Shown: positions 1 to 8,921, counted from the stretch's first letter. The stretch is 64,000 nucleotides of DNA from Marivibrio halodurans (GCF_017963645.1 NZ_JAGMWN010000001.1:434001-498000), one strand, 5' to 3'. A program made the numbers and translations. Notes: generated by a model from the letters alone, not told the origin.

Positions 1-749
1 CGATGCATGGCCAGGCGTTCATAGGCCGGGCGGCATTGTTCGGCGATCGCTTCCAGCGCGTCCGGCAGGCGCCGCGGCGCGGGGTTCGCGGTGCCGAAAC
101 CGGTCGATGCCTCCACCGCCTTGTACCAAACCGGCGCCCAAACGCCGTCGCTTTCCCTCGGCCCGGACGGCCAGGAAAGCATCGCGGGATCGAACGGAAT
201 TCCAAGCGCGGCGCACAGGGCACGCAACGCCCCCGGCGGGTCCGCCAGGACATCCGCCGCGTCGATCACCGGCGGAACCCCTCCGGTCGCGGTACGCGCC
301 CGATCGAAGATTTCCACCTGCCTTTGAAACCCGAGTTCGAACGCCGCCGGCATGCCCCTCTCCTTCACGAACGAAGCGACCACCGCGCGCGGATCGCGGA
401 TAAGGAAGGCGTTCCGCACCCCCGCGATCCAGTCCAGCGGATCGCCGTCAAGGATATGCTGGCACATGTGCTTCTGGTACCAGATCGCGGCGCCACCCGG
501 CGGGGTGCCGGTCAGGGTCTCGACGACACGCGCGTAATCGGACGGCTGGCTTTCGATCACCGCCTCGCGCATCGGATGGTCGATACCGGTGCGGATCAGA
601 TAGGCGCTATAGAAGGGCTCGTCCGAGACGGCGCAGTCCGCGCGGTTCTCGAAGCCGCGCATCATCGCGGTGGAGATGTTGCGCGGCCCCGACCACATGG
701 CGATGCGCACCGGCCTTTCGCCCGTCGAAGCCATCTTGGTCGCGCTCAT
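1..749 (-). CDS. Sulfotransferase-like P-loop protein (3' end cut by window edge)
   Basis: The frame is open without a stop from 749 to the left edge, so at least 249 codons are present and only the C-terminus is missing. The N-terminus (MSATKMASTGERPVRIAMW, then SGPRNISTAMM) has the SGPRN/ST phosphosulfate-binding loop of bacterial sulfotransferase-family proteins. RDPRAVVASFVKERG near the middle matches the 3'-phosphate-binding RdPr..v.S element. The start is fixed by a 4-base ATGA overlap with the stop of the aminotransferase upstream, implying translational coupling. The acceptor substrate is unknown. Members next to class IV aminotransferases are usually annotated only by family, and PAPS-dependent activity is not proven for them. 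The family call is secure; the reaction is not. Confidence 0.75.
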   Translation of the reverse strand, partial: MSATKMASTGERPVRIAMWSGPRNISTAMMRGFENRADCAVSDEPFYSAYLIRTGIDHPMREAVIESQPSDYARVVETLTGTPPGGAAIWYQKHMCQHILDGDPLDWIAGVRNAFLIRDPRAVVASFVKERGMPAAFELGFQRQVEIFDRARTATGGVPPVIDAADVLADPPGALRALCAALGIPFDPAMLSWPSGPRESDGVWAPVWYKAVEASTGFGTANPAPRRLPDALEAIAEQCRPAYERLAMH

Positions 750-1675
750 GCCGACAGGGTCCGGGGCGGACATTCCCGTTCCACCAGGGCCTTGTAGGCG
801 CCTTGCAGGCGTTCCACCACGGGCCCGCGCCGCCCCGCGCCGATCACCCGGCCGTCGATTTCACGCACGGGAATGACGCCGGCGAAGGTGCCGGTGACGA
901 AGGCCTCGTCGGCGGAATAGACCTGGGTCAGCGGAAAACTCTTCTCCGCGACCTCCATCCCAAGCTCCCGGCCGAGGGCCAGCACGTTCGCGCGCGTGAT
1001 CCCGGCGAGGCAATAAAGCCCGCTCGACGTCCAGAGCGCGCCGTCGCGCACGATGAAGAAATGGGTAGAATTGCAGGTCGCGACGAAGCCGTGCGGGTCG
1101 AGCATCAGGGCCTCGTCCGCGCCCGCCTTCTCGGCCTGGATGCAGGCGGCGATGCAGTTGAGCTTGGAGAGGGAATTCCAGCTCGGGTCCTGCACATCCG
1201 GCGCGCCCCGATGAATATGGACCGTATGCAGCCGCAAGCCCGTCTCCAACACGGCCGGGTTCGCCTCCTTCCATTCGGGGATGATGACGATCGTCGGCCC
1301 GCCGACATTGGCGCGGGGGCTCTGGAACGGTGTCGATTTCATACCCCGGCTGACGACGAGGCGGATATGCACCCCGCTTTCCATCCCATTGGCGCGGCAG
1401 GTCTCCAGGATCGCCTCGCGCAGCGCCTCCCGGCTCATCCCGATGTCCAGGTCGATCGCCTTCGCCCCTTCCCACAGGCGGGCGAGATGCCGGTCGATGA
1501 AGGCCAATCGGCCGTTATGCAGACGAATCCCCTCCCACACTCCGTCGCCCAGAAGGAAGCCGGAATCGAACACGCTGACCACGGCCTTGTCGCGCGGCAG
1601 GATCGTGCCGTTTATCCAAATGCGGACATCGGCGTTACGCGGGTCGGCATCGTGGGCGTGGCTGCCTGTTTCCAT
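746..1675 (-). CDS. Class IV PLP-dependent aminotransferase (D-amino acid / branched-chain type)
   Basis: A 309-residue fold-type IV transaminase. The core starts at VRIWINGTILPRD, continues through VFDSGFLLGDGVWEGIR, and carries the likely Schiff-base lysine K171 in SLSKLN. The C-terminal stretch G.VATCNSTHFFIV.DG and FVTGTFAGVIPV matches the cofactor-phosphate region of BCAT/D-AAT enzymes. ATG 1675 is chosen because a GAAGGA lies about 9 bases upstream and homology begins just after it; the frame stays open further upstream without conserved sequence. It shares an ATGA overlap with the sulfotransferase-like gene downstream. A DadA-like oxidoreductase is divergent across 136 bp, which favours a D-amino acid or amine-related role over bulk branched-chain synthesis, but substrate cannot be fixed from sequence. 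Confidence 0.85.
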   Translation of the reverse strand: METGSHAHDADPRNADVRIWINGTILPRDKAVVSVFDSGFLLGDGVWEGIRLHNGRLAFIDRHLARLWEGAKAIDLDIGMSREALREAILETCRANGMESGVHIRLVVSRGMKSTPFQSPRANVGGPTIVIIPEWKEANPAVLETGLRLHTVHIHRGAPDVQDPSWNSLSKLNCIAACIQAEKAGADEALMLDPHGFVATCNSTHFFIVRDGALWTSSGLYCLAGITRANVLALGRELGMEVAEKSFPLTQVYSADEAFVTGTFAGVIPVREIDGRVIGAGRRGPVVERLQGAYKALVERECPPRTLSA

Positions 1676-1811
1676 TTGGATTGATCCTTCATCGCGATTG
1701 GGCGTATCGAAGGTAGCGGCCGCCGACGTACCGCGAAAGACTTGCCAGGCCGGGCGGGTGGTGGAAGCCTGCCCCAATAATAATCCCTACTGGTCGAGTG
1801 TCCCTGTCCCC

Positions 1812-3068
1812 ATGTCCTCAAGCCCGTCCCTCCCGAAGACAGCCATCGTGATCGGTGCCGGCGCCGTGGGCGTTTCCTGCGCGCTGCAACTGGCCAAGCG
1901 TGGCGTTCGGGTGACGGTGATCGACCGCGGCCCCGTTGGCGGCGGCACCAGCCACGGCAATGCCGGCGCCATCCTCCGCGCCGCGAGTCCGGTGGCGGGA
2001 CCCGACGTCATCGCCGCCTTGCCGCGCATGCTGCTCGACCCCAAAAGTCCGCTATCGATCCGCTGGCGCTACCTCCCCCGATTGACGCCCTGGCTGATGC
2101 GGTTCCTGAACGAGAGCCGGCCGTCACGCGTGCGCCGCAACGCGGATGCCATATGGCAGCTAGGCGCGGGCGCGGTCGATGCCTGGCGCGCGCAAGTGCG
2201 CGGCACGGCGGCGGAGGACATGCTTCGCCCCGTGGGATGGCTCAAGGTCTATGAGAGCGAGGCCAGCTTCGAAGCCGCCCGGCCGGGCCTGGAACGGTAT
2301 CGCGCGCGCGGCACGGCGGTCGAATATTTCGATCGCGATTCACTGCGCCAATTGGAACCCAATCTCGCCCCCCTCTTCGCGCGCGGGGCATTGCACGCGG
2401 ATGCGCTGTTCGCGCTCAACCCGCGCCGGGTGGTGGAAATCTGCGCCGACGCGGCGCGCGCGCTCGGCGTCACCTTCCGGCAGGCGGAGGTATCCGACGC
2501 CCATGCGGACGACACCCACGGCACCGTCACGCTCGCCGATGGGGAACGCCTGACGGCGGACCGCCTCGTCCTCGCCTGCGGGGCATGGTCGAAGGGCTTG
2601 GCGAAGCGTCTGGGCGCTTCGATCCCGCTCGACACCGAACGCGGCTATCACCTGATGTTCGAAACGCCGGAACGCGGCCTGAATCGTCCGGTCGTCTGGG
2701 AGGACAAGGGCTTCGTCCTGTGTCCGATGGCGCATGGGCTGCGCATGACATCGCAGGTCGAACTGGCGGGGGTCGAGGCGCCGCCGGATTTCCGCCGGAT
2801 CGAACGGCTGCTGCCGCTGGCGCGCCGGATGCTGCCCAGCTTGGCGGGGGAACCGACCGACCGCTGGCTCGGCTATCGCCCCAGCACGCCGGATTCCGTC
2901 CCCGTCGTCGGCGTCAGCCCGCGGGCGCGGGCCGCCCTCTTCGCCTTCGGCCATCAGCATTACGGCCTCAGCCTCGCCGCGCGCACGGGCGAGGTGATCG
3001 CCGACATGGCGCTCGACCGCCCCACCGGCGTGGACGAGAGCGTCCTGTCGCCGTCCCGCTACGGCTAA
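1812..3068 (+). CDS. FAD-dependent oxidoreductase, DadA/D-amino-acid dehydrogenase-like
   Basis: A 418-residue DAO-family flavoprotein. The dinucleotide-binding loop GAGAVG is at residues 15-20, followed by VIDRGPVGGGTSHGNAGAIL, the FAD-pyrophosphate contact typical of DadA-like proteins. The C-terminus has WLGYRPSTPDSVPVVG and FGHQHYGLSLAARTGE, the usual FAD-closing segment. Length is close to DadA (about 430). ATG 1812 is chosen because the Rossmann strand begins ten residues later; the frame runs far upstream but only antisense to the aminotransferase. It probably oxidises a D-amino acid or secondary amine at the membrane face, passing electrons to the respiratory chain. Its divergence from the class IV aminotransferase suggests a shared amino-acid turnover function. 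Sarcosine or proline oxidation are alternatives. Confidence 0.8.
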   Translation: MSSSPSLPKTAIVIGAGAVGVSCALQLAKRGVRVTVIDRGPVGGGTSHGNAGAILRAASPVAGPDVIAALPRMLLDPKSPLSIRWRYLPRLTPWLMRFLNESRPSRVRRNADAIWQLGAGAVDAWRAQVRGTAAEDMLRPVGWLKVYESEASFEAARPGLERYRARGTAVEYFDRDSLRQLEPNLAPLFARGALHADALFALNPRRVVEICADAARALGVTFRQAEVSDAHADDTHGTVTLADGERLTADRLVLACGAWSKGLAKRLGASIPLDTERGYHLMFETPERGLNRPVVWEDKGFVLCPMAHGLRMTSQVELAGVEAPPDFRRIERLLPLARRMLPSLAGEPTDRWLGYRPSTPDSVPVVGVSPRARAALFAFGHQHYGLSLAARTGEVIADMALDRPTGVDESVLSPSRYG

Positions 3069-3208
3069 TCATGGGCGGCGCATGTCGGCGCGCGCGTCGT
3101 GGCCGGAGAAAATGAATTCTCCATCGTCCTTATATGGCAACATTGATGTCCTAGAGTGACGATGGGAATCCGGGCCCGCGCGGAAACAGGCGGAGTTTCG
3201 AGCACATC

Positions 3209-5008
3209 ATGTATCCAAGGATTTCAGAGGACGACAACCTTCTGCGGCAGGATCGGTTCATCGAGCAGCTTCAAGCCGGTGTACGGTTCGCCTTCCAGCC
3301 GATCGTGACCATTCAGACCGGAGCCGTGCACGGCTACGAGGCGCTGCTTCGCAATCACGAAGCCGTCGGCGCGTCGAGCATACCGGAGCTGTTCGACATG
3401 GCGCATGCGCTCGGCGTGCTGCACCGGGCGGATATCGTGCTACGCGAACGCGCGATCGCGGATTTCTCCACACTGCCGGCGGCCGACCGTGCGATGCTGT
3501 TCTTCAACCTCGACGGTCGTATATTCGAGAGTCCGGACTACCACCCCCGCCGCACGATCGCGCTGCTGGCCCATCACGGGGTCTCACCGCATGCGCTTTG
3601 CCTGGAATTGTCGGAACGCTACGACAATGCCTCCGCCAAGCATTTGAGCGAAACGCTCCGACTTTGCCGGGAGCATGAGTACAAGCTCGCGATCGACGAT
3701 TTCGGGCGCGGCTTTTCCGAAATGAAGATGCTCTACGACCATCAGCCGGACTTCGTGAAGATCGATCGCTACTTCATCAGCGACATCGCGCATGATTCAA
3801 AGAAGCGGTTGATGGTTTCGACGATCGTCGACCTGGCGCATGTGCTGGGAACGCGCGTGGTCGCGGAAGGAATCGAGACGGAAGCCGAATTCCTGGCCTG
3901 CAAGACGGTCGGCTGCGATTTGGCGCAAGGGTTCTTCGTCGCCCGGCCGACCATGGCACTGGCGGATCTGCGCGCCGATTATCCGATCGTCGAGGAGGTC
4001 AACCGCCGTGACCGACGGCGTAAGGCGAACGACGCGACATTGGTGCGCGACCAACTCGACATTTTCCACGCCCTGCATGTCGACGATAGCATCGATACGA
4101 TGCTGGACGCCTTCCGCACGCATAAGGATCAGACGATCTTTCCGCTGCTCGACCCCCATGGCCGACCGACGGGCGTGATCCGGGAGTATGACCTCAAGGA
4201 ATTGACCTATCAGAAATACGGGCGCGATCTGTTGCACAATAAGGCCTATGCCCGGCGCCTGTCGCATTTCGCGCATCGCTGCCCAATCGCGGATATCAAA
4301 AGCCCGATCGAGAAGATCCTGCAGATCTACGCCCTGTCGGAAACGACGGACGGGATTCTGGTCACCCAGGATGGCAATTATCTCGGTTTCCTGACCGCCG
4401 ACCGGCTCGTGCGTTTGATGAACCAGAAGAACCTGGCCGCCGCCCGCGACCAAAACCCGCTCAGCAACCTACCGGGCAACAACTCGGTCAGCGACTATAT
4501 CGCCGAAACGTTGGAACGCGAGGAAGGCGATTGCGCCCTGCTTTATTTCGATTTCAACGATTTCAAACCCTTCAACGATACCTATGGCTTCCGGCAGGGC
4601 GACCGGGCGATCACCCTCTTCGCCGACCTGCTGCGCAAGCATTTCCCGGACAGCGATGCCTTCGTCGGGCATGTCGGGGGTGATGATTTCTTCGTCGGCG
4701 TCCCGGATCGAGCGCGAGAGGAGATCGCCGACCGAATCCGCGCGCTGCTGGAGGCCTTCCGCTCCGACGTGGAAAGCTTCTACAGCCTGGAACATCGGGA
4801 AAGCGGCGGTATCGTCGCCCTGGACCGGACCGGGCGGCGACAGCGGTTCGGGTTGTTGAAAGCCTGCTGCGCGGTCGCGCTTCTACGCGACGGCGCGCCA
4901 CGGCCCAGTCAGGACAATCTGACGAAACGTTTCGCCGCCTTGAAGAAACGGGCGAAACGCGATCCATCCGGCGTGGTGTGCGAGGAAGTGAGCAACGGCG
5001 GCGACTGA
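3209..5008 (+). CDS. EAL-CBS-CBS-GGDEF (GGDDF) cyclic-di-GMP protein
   Basis: A 599-residue soluble signalling protein with the c-di-GMP phosphodiesterase domain first. The EAL domain (about residues 20-250) keeps EALLR (E44), ELSER, DDFGRG (163-168), FVKID (183-187), AEGIET (219-224) and the QGFF segment, so phosphodiesterase chemistry looks intact. Residues about 280-405 resemble a CBS pair, a likely nucleotide-sensing module. The C-terminal domain has DFNDFKPFNDTYG and a GGDDF signature at 490-494. The acidic metal ligand is thus Asp instead of Glu, and the RxxD inhibitory site is absent (D and A at those positions). No membrane segment is visible. Cyclase activity is doubtful, so a mainly degradative, ligand-tuned enzyme is inferred. 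It stands alone, with its own 140-bp upstream region. Confidence 0.88.
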   Translation: MYPRISEDDNLLRQDRFIEQLQAGVRFAFQPIVTIQTGAVHGYEALLRNHEAVGASSIPELFDMAHALGVLHRADIVLRERAIADFSTLPAADRAMLFFNLDGRIFESPDYHPRRTIALLAHHGVSPHALCLELSERYDNASAKHLSETLRLCREHEYKLAIDDFGRGFSEMKMLYDHQPDFVKIDRYFISDIAHDSKKRLMVSTIVDLAHVLGTRVVAEGIETEAEFLACKTVGCDLAQGFFVARPTMALADLRADYPIVEEVNRRDRRRKANDATLVRDQLDIFHALHVDDSIDTMLDAFRTHKDQTIFPLLDPHGRPTGVIREYDLKELTYQKYGRDLLHNKAYARRLSHFAHRCPIADIKSPIEKILQIYALSETTDGILVTQDGNYLGFLTADRLVRLMNQKNLAAARDQNPLSNLPGNNSVSDYIAETLEREEGDCALLYFDFNDFKPFNDTYGFRQGDRAITLFADLLRKHFPDSDAFVGHVGGDDFFVGVPDRAREEIADRIRALLEAFRSDVESFYSLEHRESGGIVALDRTGRRQRFGLLKACCAVALLRDGAPRPSQDNLTKRFAALKKRAKRDPSGVVCEEVSNGGD

Positions 5009-5081
5009 TCCGTCCCGCCCCTTGCCGTTCCGGTCACGCGCGACAATTTCTTCTCCGATCGGCTGTTCGGAGGATCACGAG

Positions 5082-5702
5082 ATGACGGGACGCATTACCG
5101 GCCACGCGTTGCTGCTGGCGCTCGCCCTAGGGCTGGCCGCTTGCGGTGGGACGCCCCTGCTGGGGTCATCGGACTTCGTCCTGACCAAGACTCAGGTCAA
5201 ACCGGCCTATGACGTCGGTAATTTCCGTTTCGCCCACGGCTCGAAGAACATGCCGGTCGCGGTATCCGGCCGGGCCCGCGGCCTCGACGAGCAGGCGATC
5301 GGTGTCGCGATCGCCCAGGCGATGACAGGGCGCACGCCGGTTGCCCCCACGACGTTCGTTAGCGCGCCCGACACCCCCCTCGACGCCAGCCGCCTCGCGG
5401 TAAGGGTCGCCCCGCCGATCGACATGAGCGCGGGCAGCCTGTGCGCCGGCCGGCGGATCGATCAACAGGCCCAGGATATGGACGGGAAGGTACGGGAGCC
5501 GGACCGCCTGACGCTCCTGCTCGCCTATTGCAACGGCGCGCGGCATCTGAGTTCGACACACCTGACACTGGCCTTGCCGGCGGATGGCACGGGTTTCGAC
5601 ACACCGGCCTTCCGACGCGCCGCCGCGTTGGTGGCGACGGAAATCTTTCCGGCCCGCGATCCGAACGACGATGCCAGTTTCGAATTCATGATGGCGAACT
5701 GA
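5082..5702 (+). CDS. Putative membrane lipoprotein of unknown function
   Basis: A 206-residue protein starting at ATG 5082, behind a GGAGGA about 7 bases upstream. The N-terminus is a lipoprotein signal: basic MTGRITGH, a leucine/alanine-rich core, then lipobox LAAC, placing the lipidated cysteine at about residue 21. The mature part has no family I recognise. It contains two further cysteines (SLCAGRR and LAYCNGAR) about 37 residues apart, which could form a periplasmic disulfide. It lies 73 bp downstream of the c-di-GMP protein on the same strand and may share its transcript. It converges with the hydrolase gene. Confidence 0.65.
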   Translation: MTGRITGHALLLALALGLAACGGTPLLGSSDFVLTKTQVKPAYDVGNFRFAHGSKNMPVAVSGRARGLDEQAIGVAIAQAMTGRTPVAPTTFVSAPDTPLDASRLAVRVAPPIDMSAGSLCAGRRIDQQAQDMDGKVREPDRLTLLLAYCNGARHLSSTHLTLALPADGTGFDTPAFRRAAALVATEIFPARDPNDDASFEFMMAN

Positions 5703-5741
5703 TCGCCCCCCCTTTAGTCGGCATGATGATGCCGTCATGCT

Positions 5742-6449
5742 CTAGCGCTCGTGAAGCAGCCAATCGCGCATCAGGGTGGTCGCCGCGTGCGGGCGTTCCA
5801 AGGTCGGCAGGTGACCGCATTCCTCGATGACGGCGAGGCGGGCACCCGGAACGAGCGCCGCCATCTCCTCATGTAACGCCAGCGGGGTCAGGGCGTCCTG
5901 CCGACCGCACAGCACAAGCGTCGGACATGCCACTTCCGCCAGCCCCGGCCGCGCGTCGGGGCGCCCGATGATCGCGGTCTGCTGGCGCACGAAGCCCGCC
6001 TGCCCCACGGCCTCGGCCATGGTCATGATCGGATCGACAAGGGATTTGTCCTCCAGCCGCTCCTCATGCACCAGCATCGGCAGAAGACGCGGGGTCACCC
6101 CCTTGAACTTTCCTTGATCCGAAAGCGCGATCAACCCCTGGCGGCGGCGCGTCGCCTCGGCCGTATCGGGGCGGGCCTGCGTGTCCATCAGGGCCAGTTT
6201 CGTTACGCGCTCCGGCGCCTTGCGCACGACCGCCATGGCGACGTAGCCGCCCATGGACAAGCCCGCGAGCGCGAAGCGTGCCGGCGCCTCGGCCAGCAAC
6301 CGATCGGCCATCGCGTCGATCGAATCGTCGCGCAGCGTATCGGCAACCACGATATCCGCGATATCGGCGAGGTGACGGGTCTGGTGCGCCCACATCCCAT
6401 CGGTCAGCAGCAGACCGGGAACGAGGACGAGCGGGGTACGGTCGGACAT
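5742..6449 (-). CDS. Alpha/beta-fold hydrolase
   Basis: A 235-residue cytoplasmic esterase/lipase-like enzyme. The nucleophile elbow GLSMGG places Ser65. The acid is Asp185 in GRQDALTP and the base His213 in ECGHLPTLERP, giving a complete catalytic triad in canonical order. The oxyanion strand LVLVPGLLLTDGMW resembles the MhpC/BioH-like branch. The start ATG 6449 overlaps the stop of the isochorismatase-type gene by one base (TAATG), so the two are translationally coupled. Substrate is not deducible; a small ester or amide handled together with the upstream cysteine hydrolase is the simplest reading. Confidence 0.85.
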   Translation of the reverse strand: MSDRTPLVLVPGLLLTDGMWAHQTRHLADIADIVVADTLRDDSIDAMADRLLAEAPARFALAGLSMGGYVAMAVVRKAPERVTKLALMDTQARPDTAEATRRRQGLIALSDQGKFKGVTPRLLPMLVHEERLEDKSLVDPIMTMAEAVGQAGFVRQQTAIIGRPDARPGLAEVACPTLVLCGRQDALTPLALHEEMAALVPGARLAVIEECGHLPTLERPHAATTLMRDWLLHER

Positions 6450-6991
6450 TACTTGATCAACTCCAGCAGTTCCTTGAATTCGGGCGTCGCCGCCTCGCCG
6501 ATCCATTCGAACAACACCATCTCGGTGGTAACGATCTGCGCCCCGGCCGCGGCGAGACGGTCAAGCCCCATACGCCGGCTCTCCGCCGCGCGGCTTGCCA
6601 CTGCATCGGCCACGACCGCCGTTTCGAAACCACGTGCCATGAACCCGGCGGCGGTTTGCAACACGCAGACATGCGCTTCCGACCCCGCCAGCACGATACG
6701 ACGACGGTGGGTCGCCGCCACGGCGTCGGCCAAGCCCCGGGCGCGCGCGCCGTCGAAGGTCGTTTTCCCATGAATCTCCCCCGCCTCCAACAACGCGCGG
6801 ACCGGCGGAACGGTCGGGCCCAACCCCTCGGGATATTGCTCGCTCGCCAGAACCGGGATCTGAAGACGCCGCGCGGCGCGGATCAGCCGGAGGGCGTTGG
6901 CCAGCGTGCGTTCGCCCTCCATCACGGCCGGTATCAGCCGTTCCTGCAAATCGACGAGCAAAAGCAGAGATTGGGTTCGTTCGAGAAGCAT
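6449..6991 (-). CDS. Isochorismatase-family cysteine hydrolase
   Basis: A 180-residue member of the isochorismatase/nicotinamidase fold. The catalytic triad is visible as Asp14 in LLLVDLQERL, Lys76 in HGKTTFD and Cys109 in SEAHVCVLQTA. This short form resembles YcaC/ribonuclease-like and mitochondrial isochorismatase-domain proteins more than true isochorismatases, so hydrolysis of an amide or imine is more likely than siderophore synthesis. ATG 6991 is the first in-frame start preceding the conserved core; sequence further upstream in frame is not family-like. It is the first gene of a two-gene unit with the alpha/beta hydrolase. Confidence 0.85.
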   Translation of the reverse strand: MLLERTQSLLLLVDLQERLIPAVMEGERTLANALRLIRAARRLQIPVLASEQYPEGLGPTVPPVRALLEAGEIHGKTTFDGARARGLADAVAATHRRRIVLAGSEAHVCVLQTAAGFMARGFETAVVADAVASRAAESRRMGLDRLAAAGAQIVTTEMVLFEWIGEAATPEFKELLELIK

Positions 6992-7137
6992 GACATGATC
7001 CGTGACGACATTGACCTGCGGCGCGCGGGATCGGCGAGAGTAGCGCCGAGCGTGACCAGTCGGCAACGCTTGCCCGTCAAAGCGGTGCGATCCGGGCCAA
7101 AGCTGGCGAATTCCGGCCGATCCGGCGATGCACGGCG

Positions 7138-7165
7138 TTGACTTGAACGGTGCAACCCCTATAGT
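7138..7165 (+). promoter_or_regulatory. Predicted sigma-70 promoter of the RNA helicase gene
   Basis: TTGACT at 7138-7143 and TATAGT at 7160-7165 are separated by 16 bp. This is the best match to the housekeeping consensus in the 438-bp gap between the isochorismatase-type gene and the helicase. Transcription would begin near 7172 and leave a leader of about 258 nt. Confidence 0.5.
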
Positions 7166-7171
7166 CCGCCG

Positions 7172-7429
7172 CGATATGCCATTGGGCGCCCGCCTCTCCG
7201 CCGATTGGACGGGGCGCACCGTAAAAACCCGGGGATGGCTGGCGGATGGGCCGGCCATGCGGCATATGGCCCAAGCTGGAGGCCCGGCCATAGAGCCGAC
7301 GAGAGTGTGATCCGAGCGCGCGGTCGTGAAAGACCGGCACCGAGTCGCCCCTGCCGAGGGGCCCTACCCGGCCCGCATGAGGCCCACCAACCGTAGCCCG
7401 CAACGCGTTAGGACTGAAGCGCCAACCAT
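7172..7429 (+). other. Long 5' leader of the DEAD-box helicase gene; no ORF of its own
   Basis: No gene is supported between 6992 and 7429. The part downstream of the predicted promoter is GC-rich and full of short inverted repeats, for example GCGCCC against GGGGCGC around 7187-7219 and GGGCC against GGCCC around 7248-7273. The helicase ATG lacks a good Shine-Dalgarno; the nearest AGGA is about 16 bases upstream. A structured leader that is remodelled to allow translation is therefore plausible. Long structured leaders are known for cold-shock RNA helicases of other bacteria. Confidence 0.4.
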
Positions 7430-8896
7430 ATGACCACATTCGCCGACCTGGGACTTTCCGACAATGTACTGCGCGCGGTCAGCGACGCGGGCTATGAATC
7501 TCCAACGCCGATTCAGGCGAAAGCCATTCCTCCCGTTCTGATGAACAAGGATATTCTCGGCTGCGCTCAGACGGGAACCGGCAAGACGGCGTCCTTCACG
7601 CTGCCGATGATCGATATCCTGTCCCAGGGACGCGGGCGGGCACGGATGCCACGATCCGTCATCCTGGAGCCGACGCGCGAGCTCGCCGCCCAGGTCGCCG
7701 AGAATTTCGAGACCTACGGCAAGTATTGCAAGCTGGAGATGGCGCTCCTCATCGGCGGGGTCAGCTTCACCGAACAGGAACAGAAGATCACGCGTGGCGT
7801 CGATGTACTGATCGCCACGCCGGGCCGGCTTATGGACCACTGCGAGCGGGGGAAGGTCATCCTGACCGACACCAAGATCCTGGTGATCGACGAGGCCGAC
7901 CGGATGCTCGACATGGGGTTCATTCCCGATGTGGAACATATCGTCTCGCTGATGCCGCGCTTCCGTCAGACGCTGATGTTCTCGGCCACCATGCCGAAGG
8001 AAATCCGGCGGCTGGCCGACAAGTTCCTGGACAGCCCCAAGGAAATCACCGTCGCCCCGCCGGCCACGACCGCCGACACCATCGAACAGTCGGCGATCCC
8101 CGTCAGCCCGCGCGGCAAGCGCCGGAAACTGACGGAACTGCTGCGGGTCGAGGATGTCTCCAACGCGCTGGTCTTCTGCAATCGCAAGCGCGACGTGGCG
8201 ACCCTCTACCGCTCGCTGGAAAAGGACGGCTTCAAGGCCGGCGCCCTCCATGGCGACATGGACCAGTATAAGCGGATGGAATGGCTGGCGAAGTTCCGCG
8301 ACGGGGAGATCAACGTCCTCGTCTGCTCCGACGTCGCCGCGCGCGGACTGGATATTCCGAGTGTCAGCCACGTTTTCAACTACGACGTCCCCAATCATTC
8401 GGAGGACTATGTCCACCGGGTCGGACGCACCGGACGCGCGGGCCGCAAAGGCAAGTCGGTCACCCTCGTCACCGAGAACGACGACAAGCAGATCGCGGAG
8501 ATCGAGAAGCTGATCGGCCGCAAGATCAATCTTGAGAAACCGGCGGAAAGCGACACGGCCGAGGCACCAGAATCACCCGCCGCCACCGCCCAGCCCGTCG
8601 AAGCCGGGGACGACAAGGCACCGTCGACGAAGAAGGGCCGCGCCAAGAAAAGCCGTAGCCGCCGACCGGCGGAAGCCGCGCCAAGGGAAGCAGGCGAGGA
8701 AACCTCCAAGGAACCGACCGGGGACAAGAAGCCGGCAGCCAATGACGAGGGTCGACGCTCCGTGAAGCCGCGCGAGCCGCGTGGCGCGCGATCGTCCAAC
8801 CGCCGGGGCGAGCGGGTCCCCCCCGACGTCCCGCCCGAGGAGTTGAATAAACCTTTCGGCGAGACCGACTTGGTTCCGGCATTCCTGAGACGCTGA
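7430..8896 (+). CDS. rhlE: DEAD-box ATP-dependent RNA helicase, RhlE type
   Basis: A 488-residue helicase with all family motifs: Q motif (TPIQ at about 26), AQTGTGKT (46-53), PTRELA (81-86), TPGR (130-133), DEAD (154-157), SAT, ARGLD and HRVGRTGRAGR. The core ends near residue 375. A roughly 100-residue low-complexity tail rich in Lys, Arg, Ala, Pro and Glu follows, closing with GETDLVPAFLRR, as in alphaproteobacterial RhlE proteins. Such tails anchor the enzyme to RNA. The likely role is unwinding of structured RNA during ribosome assembly or mRNA decay. It is a single-gene unit behind a long leader. Confidence 0.88.
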   Translation: MTTFADLGLSDNVLRAVSDAGYESPTPIQAKAIPPVLMNKDILGCAQTGTGKTASFTLPMIDILSQGRGRARMPRSVILEPTRELAAQVAENFETYGKYCKLEMALLIGGVSFTEQEQKITRGVDVLIATPGRLMDHCERGKVILTDTKILVIDEADRMLDMGFIPDVEHIVSLMPRFRQTLMFSATMPKEIRRLADKFLDSPKEITVAPPATTADTIEQSAIPVSPRGKRRKLTELLRVEDVSNALVFCNRKRDVATLYRSLEKDGFKAGALHGDMDQYKRMEWLAKFRDGEINVLVCSDVAARGLDIPSVSHVFNYDVPNHSEDYVHRVGRTGRAGRKGKSVTLVTENDDKQIAEIEKLIGRKINLEKPAESDTAEAPESPAATAQPVEAGDDKAPSTKKGRAKKSRSRRPAEAAPREAGEETSKEPTGDKKPAANDEGRRSVKPREPRGARSSNRRGERVPPDVPPEELNKPFGETDLVPAFLRR

Positions 8897-8921
8897 CAGG
8901 CGGCGAAGGAAAAGCCGCGTC

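Noticed and set aside
3-797. Open plus-strand frame at the left edge
   Set aside because: The minus strand encodes a recognisable sulfotransferase-like protein over the same bases; the plus product is Arg/His/Pro-rich with no motif.
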